DNA of 64,000 bases, taken from the NCBI RefSeq assembly GCF_021129175.1, contig NZ_JAJOHV010000020.1, forward strand, positions 62,001 through 126,000. The letters run 5' to 3'. A model generated the notes under the pieces. That model saw only the letters and a program-made list of their open reading frames with translations. It searched no databases and was not told the DNA's origin. Of the stretch, positions 52,735-61,733 are shown piece by piece. Numbering within the stretch: the stretch's first letter is position 1; each line of letters begins with the position of its first letter. The stretch is from Chromobacterium piscinae. GTDB lineage: Bacteria; Pseudomonadota; Gammaproteobacteria; Burkholderiales; Chromobacteriaceae. The translations under genes and the position numbers were made by a program.

Positions 52735-53829
52735 ATGCCTCCCCTGTCCAACGCTTTTCCCAATGTCAGCATCCTAGGCGCGTTCCGAGTCGCCATACTG
52801 GCCTTGTTGGTGGTCGCCTGCCTGAAAGTGCTGCAACCCTTTCTCGGCGCGCTGACCTGGGCCGCCATCATCGCCATTTCCGCCTGGCCGCTATACAGCC
52901 GATTGAAGCTGCGGCTGCGCGGCCGCCACAAGCTGGCCGCGCTGCTGATCGTACTGGCGCTGTCCGCCGCGCTGGCCATCCCGATCGGGCTGATGGCGCT
53001 GACGCTGGCCGACACGCTGCCGCACCTAGCCAATCTGGCGCATGATCTGACCAGTTTCCGGCTGCCCGACGCGCCGGCTTGGCTGGTGAACCTGCCCGTG
53101 GTCGGCGACAGCCTGCAGAAGCTGTGGCAAAGCACTCAGGCCGACCTGCCGGGCTTCTTCGAGAAAGTCCGCCCCGCGATCAACCAGGCGGCGCTGTGGC
53201 TGCTGTCCGGCGGTGCCAATCTGGGCTTGAGCCTGCTGGAGATAGTGCTGGCGATAGCCGTCGCCGGCCTGTTGCTGATCAACGGCGACAAGCTGTGGGA
53301 TCTGGTGGAGCGCATCGTGGTCAAGCTGGGCGGCGAAACCGCCAGCGACCTGCCTGAAGTGATCGCCCGCACCATACGCAGCGTCACCACCGGCGTGGTC
53401 GGCACCGCGCTGGCGCAAACCATTCTGTGCGTGATCGGCTTGTTGATCGCCGGCGTGCCCGGCGCGCTGGTGCTGGGCTTCCTGTGCTTCATCGTCGCGG
53501 TGGCGCAGATGCCGACGCTGGTCGTCTGGCTGCCGGCCGCCGCCTGGGTGTTCTACACCGGCCACACCGGCCTGGGCATATTCCTGCTGATCTGGGGCTT
53601 CCTGCTGATCAACACCATAGACAACATTCTGAAGCCGCTGTTGATCAGCCAGGGCGCGCAGATGCCGCTGTCGGTGATTTTCCTGGGCGTGATCGGTGGC
53701 CTGATCGCCTGGGGGGTGATCGGCCTGTTCATCGGCCCCACCCTGCTGGCGGTGGGCCTGACCATGCTGCGCCACTGGCTGCAGCGTGAGGACAACGAGG
53801 AACTGGCCTGCGAGGGCGAGCAGGGCTGA
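52735..53829 (+). CDS. AI-2E family transporter
   Basis: 364-residue inner-membrane protein with about eight spans, of the AI-2E (PerM/YdiK) family. The C-terminal signature NTIDNILKPLLISQGAQMP and GPTLLAVGLTML are characteristic. Family members have been linked to export of autoinducer-2 or to sodium/lithium-proton exchange; the cargo here is unknown. It lies 65 nt after dsbD and may be cotranscribed. A bidirectional terminator follows. Confidence 0.88.
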   Translation: MPPLSNAFPNVSILGAFRVAILALLVVACLKVLQPFLGALTWAAIIAISAWPLYSRLKLRLRGRHKLAALLIVLALSAALAIPIGLMALTLADTLPHLANLAHDLTSFRLPDAPAWLVNLPVVGDSLQKLWQSTQADLPGFFEKVRPAINQAALWLLSGGANLGLSLLEIVLAIAVAGLLLINGDKLWDLVERIVVKLGGETASDLPEVIARTIRSVTTGVVGTALAQTILCVIGLLIAGVPGALVLGFLCFIVAVAQMPTLVVWLPAAAWVFYTGHTGLGIFLLIWGFLLINTIDNILKPLLISQGAQMPLSVIFLGVIGGLIAWGVIGLFIGPTLLAVGLTMLRHWLQREDNEELACEGEQG

Positions 53830-53840
53830 AGCCGCTCTCC

Positions 53841-53890
53841 AAAAAAAAGCGGCGCGGCATCCTGATATGGATGCCGCGCCGTTTTGTTTT
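53841..53890. terminator. Strong bidirectional terminator
   Basis: GGCGCGGCATCC-TGATAT-GGATGCCGCGCC has a perfect 12-bp stem flanked by AAAAAAAA and TTTTGTTTT, between convergent genes. Confidence 0.9.
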
Positions 53891-53902
53891 CGACCTCGCC
53901 GC

Positions 53903-54238
53903 TCAATAGTCCGGACAACAGACTATCCAGTCCTCCTCCGTCACCTCTAGATGGCAGGCCAGCCTCCATGGCTCAGGCTCATTCCACTCCTTGCTGGCCG
54001 CCAGCTCGGCGCCGATCGCGCCGGCGCGCAGCAGCACGTTGCGCTCCTTGCCGCCAAGCCGCTGCGGCGCGGCCATGCCGGCGATCCTGACCTTGCAGGT
54101 GCCGCAGGTTCCCTGGCCGCAACGCCAATGCAGCGGCACATCGGCCAGCCGGGCGATGTCGAGCAGATTGTCGCCCGCCATCGCTTCCGACTCGTTCAGC
54201 AAGACTCCGCTCTCGCTGACGAAGCGTATTCGCGTCAC
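53903..54238 (-). CDS. Plant-type 2Fe-2S ferredoxin
   Basis: 111 residues starting at GTG 54238, which overlaps the moeA stop (GTGA). The cluster motif CGQGTCGTC (Cys-x4-Cys-x2-Cys) is at residues 40-48, with the fourth ligand in LACHLEV; an extra Cys pair ends the protein (IVCCPDY). It should carry electrons for an oxidoreductase. Coupling to moeA suggests a link to molybdenum-cofactor use, but no molybdoenzyme is adjacent. Confidence 0.88.
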   Translation of the reverse strand: MTRIRFVSESGVLLNESEAMAGDNLLDIARLADVPLHWRCGQGTCGTCKVRIAGMAAPQRLGGKERNVLLRAGAIGAELAASKEWNEPEPWRLACHLEVTEEDWIVCCPDY

Positions 54239-55410
54239 GTCAGCTCCAGGTAAGCCAGCTCGTCGCCCGGCTTCACCTGCTGGCCCGGCTGCAGCCAGAC
54301 CAGGCCATCGGCCCAGGCGCAGGACATCAGCACGCCGGAGCCCTGCTGCGGATACAGCTGCAACGCCCCCCCGACTTTGCGCACCCGCAGGAACTCGCTG
54401 CGCCGCGGATCGGGCCTGTCCCAGACAAACGCCGCCGGCAGCCGCTGCGCCTCCGGCGGCGGCGCCTCCAGGCCCATGCGTTTCAACAAGAAGGGCTTGA
54501 TCAGCGTTTGCAGCGTCACGTAGCCGGACACCGGGTTGCCCGGCAAACCGATGAAATCGGCCTCGCCCAACTTGCCGTAGGCCAGCGGCTTGCCCGGCTT
54601 GATCGCCACTTTCCACAGCGTCAGTTCGCCCTCGGCTTCCACCGCGGCCTTGACGTGGTCCTCCTCGCCGACCGACACGCCGCCGCAAGTGATTACCACG
54701 TCGGCCACCGCCGCCGCGTCGCACAGCAGCTGGCGGGTGGGCTCCAGCGCATCGCCGACATGGCCTAGGTCTATCACTTCGCAACCCAGCTGCTGCAAGG
54801 CCGGCAACAGCCAATAGCGATTGGAGTTGTAGATCTGCCCTTCGCCCAGCGGCTGGCCAGGCTCCACCAGCTCGTCGCCGGTGAAGAAGGCCGCCACCCG
54901 CAATCGCGGCAGCACGGGCAGCCGCGCCAGGCCGATGGAGGCCGCCAGGCCCAGATCGGCGGCGGAGAGCTCTCGCCCGGCTTCCAGGATGCGCTGGCCG
55001 CAAGCGATGTCCTCGCCGCGGCGGCGGATGTTCTGCCCCAAGCCAGGCTCGGCGCTGAAAGTCACGCGCCCAGCGTCGTCCACCTCCGCCTGTTCCTGCA
55101 TGATCACCGCGTCCGCTCCAGGTGGAATCGGCGCGCCAGTGAAAATGCGGACTGCGGTGCCTGCCGCAAGAGGCTCAGGCACGCTGCCAGCGGGCACCCG
55201 CTGCGACACCGCCATCGCCGGCGCCAGATCGGCGCAGCGCAGCGCGTAGCCGTCCATCGCGCTGTTATCGTGCGGCGGCACATCCACGCCGGCCGCCACC
55301 GGCTCGGCCAGCACGCGGCCCAGCGCTTGCATCAGCGGCAGTTCTTGATGGGTGTTCAGCGGCTTGGCGCGTTCCAGCAGCCAATCCCGCGCCTGTTGAT
55401 AGCTCAGCAT
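54235..55410 (-). CDS. moeA: Molybdopterin molybdenumtransferase MoeA
   Basis: 391 residues from ATG 55410. It inserts molybdate into adenylated molybdopterin made by MogA. Conserved marks are PPHDNSAMDGYALR, VRIFTGAPIPPGADAVIMQE, FFTGDELVEPG, CGGVSVGEEDHVK (the MoCF motif) and GLPGNPVSGYVTLQTLIKP. Length fits the family. It is preceded by the terminator of the nucleoside ABC operon and overlaps the ferredoxin gene at its 3' end. Confidence 0.95.
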   Translation of the reverse strand: MLSYQQARDWLLERAKPLNTHQELPLMQALGRVLAEPVAAGVDVPPHDNSAMDGYALRCADLAPAMAVSQRVPAGSVPEPLAAGTAVRIFTGAPIPPGADAVIMQEQAEVDDAGRVTFSAEPGLGQNIRRRGEDIACGQRILEAGRELSAADLGLAASIGLARLPVLPRLRVAAFFTGDELVEPGQPLGEGQIYNSNRYWLLPALQQLGCEVIDLGHVGDALEPTRQLLCDAAAVADVVITCGGVSVGEEDHVKAAVEAEGELTLWKVAIKPGKPLAYGKLGEADFIGLPGNPVSGYVTLQTLIKPFLLKRMGLEAPPPEAQRLPAAFVWDRPDPRRSEFLRVRKVGGALQLYPQQGSGVLMSCAWADGLVWLQPGQQVKPGDELAYLELT

Positions 55411-55485
55411 GCGATGTTCCAATCCTGTCTTGCGATGGGCCCGGCCCATCCTTCACAAGCCCCCATCATAGCACGCGCAATCATG

Positions 55486-55518
55486 TAAAAAGCCCGCCGG
55501 CGTTGAGCGGGCGGGCTT
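55486..55518 (-). terminator. Terminator of the nucleoside ABC operon
   Basis: On the minus strand AAGCCCGCC...GGCGGGCTTTTTAC, 21 nt past the last permease gene. Confidence 0.8.
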
Positions 55519-55538
55519 GGAACGAAACTGAAAACGCA

Positions 55539-56504
55539 TCAGCGCGACTTGACGAAAGGCACGCCGATCGCCTTCGGCGCCAGGGCGCGGCCGACGAAGC
55601 CGGCCAGCAGCAGCACGGTCAGCACGTAGGGAATCACGGCGATCGCCTGCGACGGGATCTGGCCCACCACCGGCAGCGCCACGCCTTCCAGACGGATCTG
55701 GATCGCGTCGGCGAAGGCGAACAGCAGGCAGCCGATCACCGCCGGCACCGGACGCCACTTGCCGAAGATCAGCGCGGCCAGCGCCAGGAAACCCTTGCCC
55801 GCGGTCATTTCCTTGATGAAGCTGCCGGTCTGGTAGACGGACAGATAGGTGCCGGCCATGCCGCACAGCATGCCGCCCCAGAACAACGCGGTGTAGCGCA
55901 CCTTGGCCACCGAGATGCCGGCGGTGTCGGCGGCGTGCGGGTTCTCGCCCACCGCGCGCAGCCGCAGGCCGAAGCGGGTCTTGTACAGCATCCAAGTCAC
56001 CAGCGGAATGACGATGAACACCGTCAGATACACCAGAATGCTGTGGCCGGATATCAGCTTGCTGTACACCAGGCCCACTACCGGCACGTCGCGCAAGGCG
56101 TCGGCGAACGGCAGCGTTATCTCATGGAAGCGGCCGTCGTCGGGCAGTTGCGGCGAGTTGCCGCCCTGCTGGAACCAGGCCAGCGCCAGCACCGGCGTGA
56201 TGCCGGAGGCGATGGTGTTGATCGCCATGCCGGAGATCAGCTGGTTGCCGTTGTAGGTGACGGAGACGAAGGCGTGCACCATGGCCAGCGACACGGCGGC
56301 CATCATGCCGGCCAACAGGCCGATCCACGGGTTGTGGGTGACATAGGCCGCGGCGGCGGAGGCGAAGGCCGCCGCCAGCATCTTGCCTTCCAGGCTGATG
56401 TCCACCACGCCGGAGCGCTCGGAGAACATGCCGGCCAAGGCGGCCAGCACCAGCGGGGTGGCCACGCGCACGGTGGAATCGAGGAGACTGAAAAACATTT
56501 CCAT
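55539..56504 (-). CDS. ABC transporter permease, nucleoside type
   Basis: 321-residue inner-membrane protein with about nine spans of the BPD_transp_2 family. GMFSERSGVVDISLEGKML near the start and NPHAADTAGISV are hallmark segments of the sugar/nucleoside (BmpDEFG-like) permeases. It forms the second transmembrane subunit with the gene at 56506-57597, from which it is separated by a single base. Last gene of the operon. Confidence 0.92.
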   Translation of the reverse strand: MEMFFSLLDSTVRVATPLVLAALAGMFSERSGVVDISLEGKMLAAAFASAAAAYVTHNPWIGLLAGMMAAVSLAMVHAFVSVTYNGNQLISGMAINTIASGITPVLALAWFQQGGNSPQLPDDGRFHEITLPFADALRDVPVVGLVYSKLISGHSILVYLTVFIVIPLVTWMLYKTRFGLRLRAVGENPHAADTAGISVAKVRYTALFWGGMLCGMAGTYLSVYQTGSFIKEMTAGKGFLALAALIFGKWRPVPAVIGCLLFAFADAIQIRLEGVALPVVGQIPSQAIAVIPYVLTVLLLAGFVGRALAPKAIGVPFVKSR

Positions 56505-56505
56505 A

Positions 56506-57597
56506 TTACTTGTCCTTGCGCTTGAACAGGCCGGCGATGAACGGCTCGAACAGGTTTTCCAGCGCGCCGCAAAACAGGATGATCAGGCCCTGGATGAACA
56601 GGATCATCTCGCGGGTGATCATCGGTTTTTCGAACGACAGGTCGGAGCCGCCCTGGGTCAGCGCGCCGAACAGCAGCGCGGACAGGACGATGCCCACTGG
56701 GTGGTTGCGGCCCATCAGCGCCACGGCGATGCCGACGAAGCCAACACCGTTGGTGAACAGTACGTTCATCCGGTGCGAAGAGCCCAGCAGGTCGTTGACC
56801 GAGGCCAGCCCCACCAGCGCGCCGGACACGCACATCGCCACGATGATGGTGCGGCTGACGCTCATGCCGGCGTAGCCCGCGGCGTGCTCATTGGTGCCGA
56901 CAGTGCGCAGCGTGAAGCCCCAGCGGCTATGCCAGACGATCAGATAGAACAGGCCGGCCGCCAGCAGCGCGAACACGAAGGACAGGTTCAGCGGCGAATT
57001 CGGCAGGGAGGCGAACACCTCGTGCATCTGCGGAATCCAGCCGTTCTCGGCGAACAGGCGGGTGGTCGGGTTCTGCGAGCCGGCTTCGATCAACTGGTGG
57101 CTGATCAGGTACAACATCAGCGAGTAGGCGATGAAGTTGAACATGATCGTGGTCACCACGATGTGGCTGCCGCGCTTGGCCTGCAGATAGGCGGGGATAT
57201 ATGCCCAGGCCGCGCCGAAGCCCATCGCCGCCAGCATGGCCAGCGGAATCAGCACATAGGGCGGCAGCGTGTGGTCGAAGCCCAGCATCACCAGCGTCAC
57301 GCCCAGGCCGGCCAGATAGGCCTGGCCTTCGCCGCCGATGTTGAACAGGCCGGCGTGGAAGGCGGTGGCCACCGACAGGCCGGCGAAGATGAAGCTGGTG
57401 GTGTAGAACAGCGTGTAGCCTATGCCCTCACCGTAGCCGAAAGCGCCGTGGATCAGCAGTTGCAAGCATTCCCAGGGGTTCTCGCCAATCATCCAGGTGA
57501 CGAGGCCCGTCACCAGCAAGGCGGCCAGCAGATTGAGCGCCGGCAGGATGGTCAGCTGCGCCCAACGCGGCAGAGTGGATGGTTGTCCGAATTTCAA
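56506..57597 (-). CDS. ABC transporter permease, nucleoside type
   Basis: 363 residues with about eleven spans, partner permease of the preceding entry. FHAGLFNIGGEGQAYLAGLG is the cytoplasmic ATPase-coupling motif of this family. It begins with a TTG codon that overlaps the ATPase stop (TTGA), so it is translated by coupling. Together with the BMP protein and two-NBD ATPase it forms a nucleoside importer. Confidence 0.92.
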   Translation of the reverse strand: MKFGQPSTLPRWAQLTILPALNLLAALLVTGLVTWMIGENPWECLQLLIHGAFGYGEGIGYTLFYTTSFIFAGLSVATAFHAGLFNIGGEGQAYLAGLGVTLVMLGFDHTLPPYVLIPLAMLAAMGFGAAWAYIPAYLQAKRGSHIVVTTIMFNFIAYSLMLYLISHQLIEAGSQNPTTRLFAENGWIPQMHEVFASLPNSPLNLSFVFALLAAGLFYLIVWHSRWGFTLRTVGTNEHAAGYAGMSVSRTIIVAMCVSGALVGLASVNDLLGSSHRMNVLFTNGVGFVGIAVALMGRNHPVGIVLSALLFGALTQGGSDLSFEKPMITREMILFIQGLIILFCGALENLFEPFIAGLFKRKDK

Positions 57598-59123
57598 TGC
57601 TTGTGCCCCCCCATGAGCAAGCCGAGGGAAATGGTGTCGGCGTCCTTGGCCGCCACTTCGCCAGTGATCTGGCCGCCGGCCATCACCAGGATGCGGTCGG
57701 ACAAGGCCAGGATTTCCTCAAGTTCCACCGAGACCAGCAAGATGGCCTTGCCTTCGTCGCGCAGCTCGATCAGCCGCTTGTGGATGAATTCGATCGCGCC
57801 GATGTCGACGCCGCGCGTCGGCTGGCCGATCAAGAGCAGGTCCGGATTGGCGTGGATTTCCCGCGCCAGCACCACTTTCTGCTGGTTGCCGCCGGACAGC
57901 AGGCCCACGCGCAGCAGCGGGTTGCCCGGACGGATGTCGAACTGGGCGATGAAGTCGCGGGTGCGCTCCACCAGCTTCTTGCGCGAGTACAGCGGGCCGC
58001 TGTTCAGCGTCTTGTCGTCGTGATAACCGAGGATGGCGTTCTCATAGGTAGAGAACGCCTTGACCAGGCCCTCGCGCGAGCGGTCCTCCGGAATGTGGCC
58101 GATGCCGCGCTGGCGGTAGACGGCGGCGCGCGGCTTGCGGCGGCACGGCAGCTTGAGCAGATCTTCGCCCTTGTAGATCACAGCGCCCGCGCTCGGATCG
58201 CGCATGCCGGCCAGCACTTCCAGCAATTCGGACTGGCCATTGCCGGACACGCCGGCGATGCCGACGATCTCTCCCGCCCGGACCTGGAAGTTCAGGTTGT
58301 CCAGCAGCTTGACCTTGCGCTCGTCGATCAGGGTCAGGCCTTTGACATCCAGCACGGCGGCGCCGGCCTGGCTATCGGCCTTGTCCACCTTCAGCGACAC
58401 CTTGCGGCCCACCATCAGGTCGGCCAGCTTTTCCTTGTCCACGTCGCAGGTGCGGACGTTGTCCACCACGGTGCCGGCGCGCATCACGCTGACGTTGTCG
58501 GTGATGTCCATCACCTCGCGCAGCTTGTGGGTGATCAGGATCACGGTCTTGCCCTGCGCTTTCAGCGAGCGCAGGATGTGGAACAGGTGGTCGGCCTCCT
58601 GCGGCGTCAGCACCGCGGTCGGCTCGTCCAGGATCAGCACGTCGGCGCCGCGGTACAGCGCCTTCAGGATTTCCACCCGCTGCTGCAGGCCTACGCCCAG
58701 GTCGCCGACCAGCGCGTCTGGATCCACTTCCAGCGAGTAGTTCTTGTTCAGTTCCTTCAGATGCTCGCGGGCCTCGTCCATGCCGCCCTTGAGCAGCCGG
58801 CCGCCTTCGGCGCCCAGCACGATGTTTTCCAGCACAGTGAAGGTTTCCACCAGCATGAAGTGCTGGTGGACCATGCCGATTCCCAGTCGGATGGCTTCCT
58901 GGCTGTTGCGGATGCGGACATCCTTGCCGTTCACGCGGATGGTGCCGCTGTCGGCATGGTAATAGCCGTACAGAATGCTCATCAGCGTGGACTTGCCGGC
59001 GCCGTTCTCGCCGATGATGCCGTGGATGCTTCCCTTCGGCACGCTCATCGTCACGTCGCGATTGGCCTTGACGGCACCAAAGCTCTTGTTGATGCCTGTC
59101 AGTTCAATGGCAAACTCGGTCAT
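57594..59123 (-). CDS. ABC transporter ATP-binding protein, two NBDs
   Basis: 509 residues with tandem nucleotide-binding domains, the layout of nucleoside and ribose importers. NBD1 has Walker A GENGAGKSTLM (about 37-47), signature LGVGLQQRVEIL and Walker B LILDEPTAVL. NBD2 has a degenerate Walker A (GVSGNGQSEL) but an intact LSGGNQQKVVLARE signature. The degenerate second site is typical of the family. It lies behind a hairpin 113 nt after the BMP gene. Confidence 0.93.
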   Translation of the reverse strand: MTEFAIELTGINKSFGAVKANRDVTMSVPKGSIHGIIGENGAGKSTLMSILYGYYHADSGTIRVNGKDVRIRNSQEAIRLGIGMVHQHFMLVETFTVLENIVLGAEGGRLLKGGMDEAREHLKELNKNYSLEVDPDALVGDLGVGLQQRVEILKALYRGADVLILDEPTAVLTPQEADHLFHILRSLKAQGKTVILITHKLREVMDITDNVSVMRAGTVVDNVRTCDVDKEKLADLMVGRKVSLKVDKADSQAGAAVLDVKGLTLIDERKVKLLDNLNFQVRAGEIVGIAGVSGNGQSELLEVLAGMRDPSAGAVIYKGEDLLKLPCRRKPRAAVYRQRGIGHIPEDRSREGLVKAFSTYENAILGYHDDKTLNSGPLYSRKKLVERTRDFIAQFDIRPGNPLLRVGLLSGGNQQKVVLAREIHANPDLLLIGQPTRGVDIGAIEFIHKRLIELRDEGKAILLVSVELEEILALSDRILVMAGGQITGEVAAKDADTISLGLLMGGHKH

Positions 59124-59176
59124 GCTTGATATGTTCCCGATTCTTCGATTCTTGTTTCCCCGGCGGCACGAACAAA

Positions 59177-59204
59177 CAGCCGCGATGATGAATCACCGCG
59201 GCTG
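59177..59204 (-). terminator. Intra-operon hairpin between bmp and ATPase genes
   Basis: CAGCCGCGGTGAT and ATCATCGCGGCTG (one G-T pair) form a 13-bp stem with a 2-nt loop on the minus strand, followed by TTTGTTC. In binding-protein operons such hairpins cause partial termination or block 3' decay, giving an excess of the substrate-binding protein. Confidence 0.6.
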
Positions 59205-59235
59205 CGCCCCGCTTTCAGGGAAGTCGCTGCCTTCG

Positions 59236-60240
59236 TTATTGCGCCGGGCAGCTGTTGTTGGCGCGGTAATCCACCACCTTGATCTTGCCGCTGATGATCT
59301 CGGCCTTGGCGGCGGCGATCTTCTTTTCCATGTCCGGCGTGATCTGCGGACGGTTGTTCTTGTCCAGCGCCCAATCCACGGCTTGCTCCTTCAGGCCCAG
59401 CACTTTCACGCCGGACTTCCAGGAGCCGTCCTTGGCTTCCTTGAAGGTGTTGTAGACGGCGACATCCACTTTTTTAACCATGGAAGTCAGCACCGAGCCC
59501 GGGAACAGATAGTTCTGGTTGCTGTCCACGCCGATGGAGAACTTGCCGGCGTTCTTGGCGGCCTGCAGCACGCCCATGCCGGTGCCGCCGGCGGCGACGA
59601 AGATCACGTCCGCGCCGCGGTCGAATTGGCTCTTGGCCAGCTCGGTGCCGCGCGCCGGGTCATTGAAAGCCTGCGGAGTGGTGCCGGTCATGTTCTGCAA
59701 TACGGTGACGTTCTTGTTGGCGTACTTGGCGCCTTGCGCATAGCCGCAACCGAAGGCGCGGATCATCGGGATGTCCATGCCGCCGATGTAGCCTACCTTG
59801 CCGGTCTTGGATTTCAGCGCGGCGGCCATGCCCACCAGGAAGGAGCCTTCCTGTTCCTTGAACACGATGCTCTGCACGTTCGGGCCCTTGGCCACGGCGT
59901 CGATCAGCGCGAACTTGACCTTGGGGAATTCCTTGGCCACGGTTTCCACGGCCTGGGAGAAGTTGAAGCCGACGGCGACCACGATGTCGGTGTCGCGGCT
60001 GGCCATCTTGCGCAACAGCTGCTCCTTCTGCGCGTCGGAGGAGATCTGGCCTTCGCGGTAGTTGACCTTGAAGTCCTTCTTGAAACGTTCCGCGCCATTG
60101 TAGGCGGCTTCGCTGAAGCTCTTGTCGAACTTGCCGGCCGAATCGTAGATCACGGCGGGAGTGAAGTCTTTGGCGCACGCGGCAGCGGACAGAACTGCGG
60201 CGGCGACAGCGAAGCTGATACGTTTCAGTTGGATGGTCAT
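59236..60240 (-). CDS. BMP-family substrate-binding protein, nucleoside type
   Basis: 334 residues from ATG 60240 (AGAG upstream). A periplasmic binding protein of the PnrA/BmpA family: signal peptide ending near ACAKDF, then FTPAVIYDSAGKFDKSFSEA, FALIDAVAKGPNVQSIVFKE, GYIGGMDIPMIRAFGCGYAQ and IFVAAGGTGMGVLQAAKNAG. The lipobox match is weak, so it may be soluble rather than a lipoprotein. First gene of the ABC operon; a MITE-like element lies 140 bp upstream of its start. Confidence 0.92.
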   Translation of the reverse strand: MTIQLKRISFAVAAAVLSAAACAKDFTPAVIYDSAGKFDKSFSEAAYNGAERFKKDFKVNYREGQISSDAQKEQLLRKMASRDTDIVVAVGFNFSQAVETVAKEFPKVKFALIDAVAKGPNVQSIVFKEQEGSFLVGMAAALKSKTGKVGYIGGMDIPMIRAFGCGYAQGAKYANKNVTVLQNMTGTTPQAFNDPARGTELAKSQFDRGADVIFVAAGGTGMGVLQAAKNAGKFSIGVDSNQNYLFPGSVLTSMVKKVDVAVYNTFKEAKDGSWKSGVKVLGLKEQAVDWALDKNNRPQITPDMEKKIAAAKAEIISGKIKVVDYRANNSCPAQ

Positions 60241-60381
60241 CTCTATAACTCTTGGATTGAGTTGGTCAACGCGCCAGGCTCCATGCAGGCGCGGCGATTG
60301 CAACAGCGCGGACTATGAATGGTGACAGCGAAAATTGCGGTTGGCATGTAACCTGCCGACTACAGCTCAAGCTGTGCTTAA

Positions 60382-60648
60382 GAGCCTGTTCAAAGGCTTT
60401 TTGCGAGCAACGCAGTCCGACCAGCAGGCCAGATGCAAGGCGGAGGGCGTAGGTCTTGGCGATTCCAAGACCTAGCCTGACAACGCCGCAGATCGCTTGC
60501 TGGCAGGGTCGCCCTCCAGAGCCACTTTCTGTCGGCGCATGACGTTGCCAAACGCCCCTTGCAGTGAATGACGCTGCGACGGATCGTTTTTCGCGTCCTG
60601 CATCCGGCAAAAAATGGCCGATGCCACAAAAATCCTTTGAACAGGCTC
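60382..60648. mobile_element. MITE-like element with 24-bp terminal inverted repeats
   Basis: A 267-bp non-autonomous element. Left end GAGCCTGTTCAAAGGCTTTT (60382 onward) and right end (reverse complement from 60648) GAGCCTGTTCAAAGGATTTT agree in 22 of 24 positions. The interior has a further hairpin, TAGGTCTTGG-CGATT-CCAAGACCTA, near 60450-60475, and no transposase. The element is open in a minus-strand frame throughout, which often leads to spurious protein calls. No clear target-site duplication is seen. The ends resemble IS5-like termini in style only. Confidence 0.72.
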
Positions 60649-60971
60649 CAAGGGCCTGGACCGCCTCCTGCGCAATGCAAAAAACGGCTGCAGACACCAC
60701 TTTGTCGTTCTTCTGAGCGCGGCGAATTGTAATGAGCGTTAACCTGGCTGTAAACAATTTCCTCTCGACTTTGAAATACCATGTCGCAAACATTTCTTCA
60801 TCTAAAAATATTGACTTGCCCACAAGCCGCGCCAGGCCTGGATTACGCAAACAGCATTCCGCACTTGTCATGACTGTCTTTAATTGGATTGACCCAACAC
60901 AAAACTTAACGGCTATATCCAAAGCAGCGCGCAAGCCCTACAATTCCGCCCTGCTCAAAACCTTTGTATCC

Positions 60972-61721
60972 ATGCTGCAAATACTGTATCGGGACGATCA
61001 ACTGATCGCCATCCAGAAACCCGCCGGCCTGCTGGTGCACCGCACCGTGCTTGACCGCAACGAAACCCGCTTCGCCATCCAGCTGCTGCGCGACCAGATA
61101 GGCCAACGCGTCTACCCGGTGCACCGGCTGGACAAAGGCACCTCGGGCGTACTGCTGTTCGCGCTGGACAAAGACGCCAGCCGCGAGATGAGCTGGCAGT
61201 TCGAACGCCAGCAAGTAGCCAAGCGCTACCTGGCAGTGGTGCGCGGCCACGCCGACGACGCCGGCCATATCGACCACCCGCTCAGCCGCCGCCCGGACGA
61301 CCTGGAATGGATAGGCGAAAAGGTGGAAACCGCGCCGCAGCCAGCCCAGACCGATTACCGCACGCTGGCACGGATCGAGCTGCCGATAGCGGTGGAACGC
61401 TACCCCACCAGCCGCTACAGCCTGGTGGAACTGGCTCCGCTGACTGGCCGCCGCCATCAACTGCGCCGCCATCTGAAGCACATCGCCCACCCCATCATCG
61501 GCGACTCCACCCATGGCAAGGGCCGCCACAACCGGATGTTCGCCGACGAGCTGGACTGCGCGCGCATGCTGCTGGCCTGCGTGGAAATGCGTCTGACCCA
61601 CCCAGTCACTAGCCAGCCGCTGCGGCTGGACTGCCCGCTGGAAGAGAACTTCTCCGCGCTGCTGACGCGCCTGGGCTGGGCTGACGCCGCGCGCGCCGCC
61701 GGCATCGAACTAACCATCTGA
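60972..61721 (+). CDS. truC: tRNA pseudouridine synthase C
   Basis: 249 residues from ATG 60972; the frame is open further upstream but the added part is unlike the family. It makes pseudouridine at position 65 of tRNA. RluA-family motif HRLDKGTSGVLLFALDKDAS carries the catalytic Asp, and LAPLTGRRHQLRRHLKHIAH is the family's substrate-binding signature. N-terminal YRDDQLIAIQKPAGLLVHRT matches TruC. rlmJ follows 12 nt downstream, so both RNA-modification genes may be cotranscribed. Confidence 0.92.
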   Translation: MLQILYRDDQLIAIQKPAGLLVHRTVLDRNETRFAIQLLRDQIGQRVYPVHRLDKGTSGVLLFALDKDASREMSWQFERQQVAKRYLAVVRGHADDAGHIDHPLSRRPDDLEWIGEKVETAPQPAQTDYRTLARIELPIAVERYPTSRYSLVELAPLTGRRHQLRRHLKHIAHPIIGDSTHGKGRHNRMFADELDCARMLLACVEMRLTHPVTSQPLRLDCPLEENFSALLTRLGWADAARAAGIELTI

Positions 61722-61733
61722 AAGACAACAATA

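Noticed and set aside
53903-55003. 366-residue frame extending the ferredoxin upstream
   Set aside because: It reads through moeA in the wrong frame; the ferredoxin domain starts at the GTG overlapping the moeA stop.
60375-60655. Target-site duplication flanking the MITE-like element
   Set aside because: Left flank CTTAA and right flank CAAGG do not match at any offset tried.
60266-60934. 222-residue minus-strand frame across the MITE-like element
   Set aside because: It owes its openness to the repeat; no domain, ribosome site or promoter, and it crosses the TIRs.
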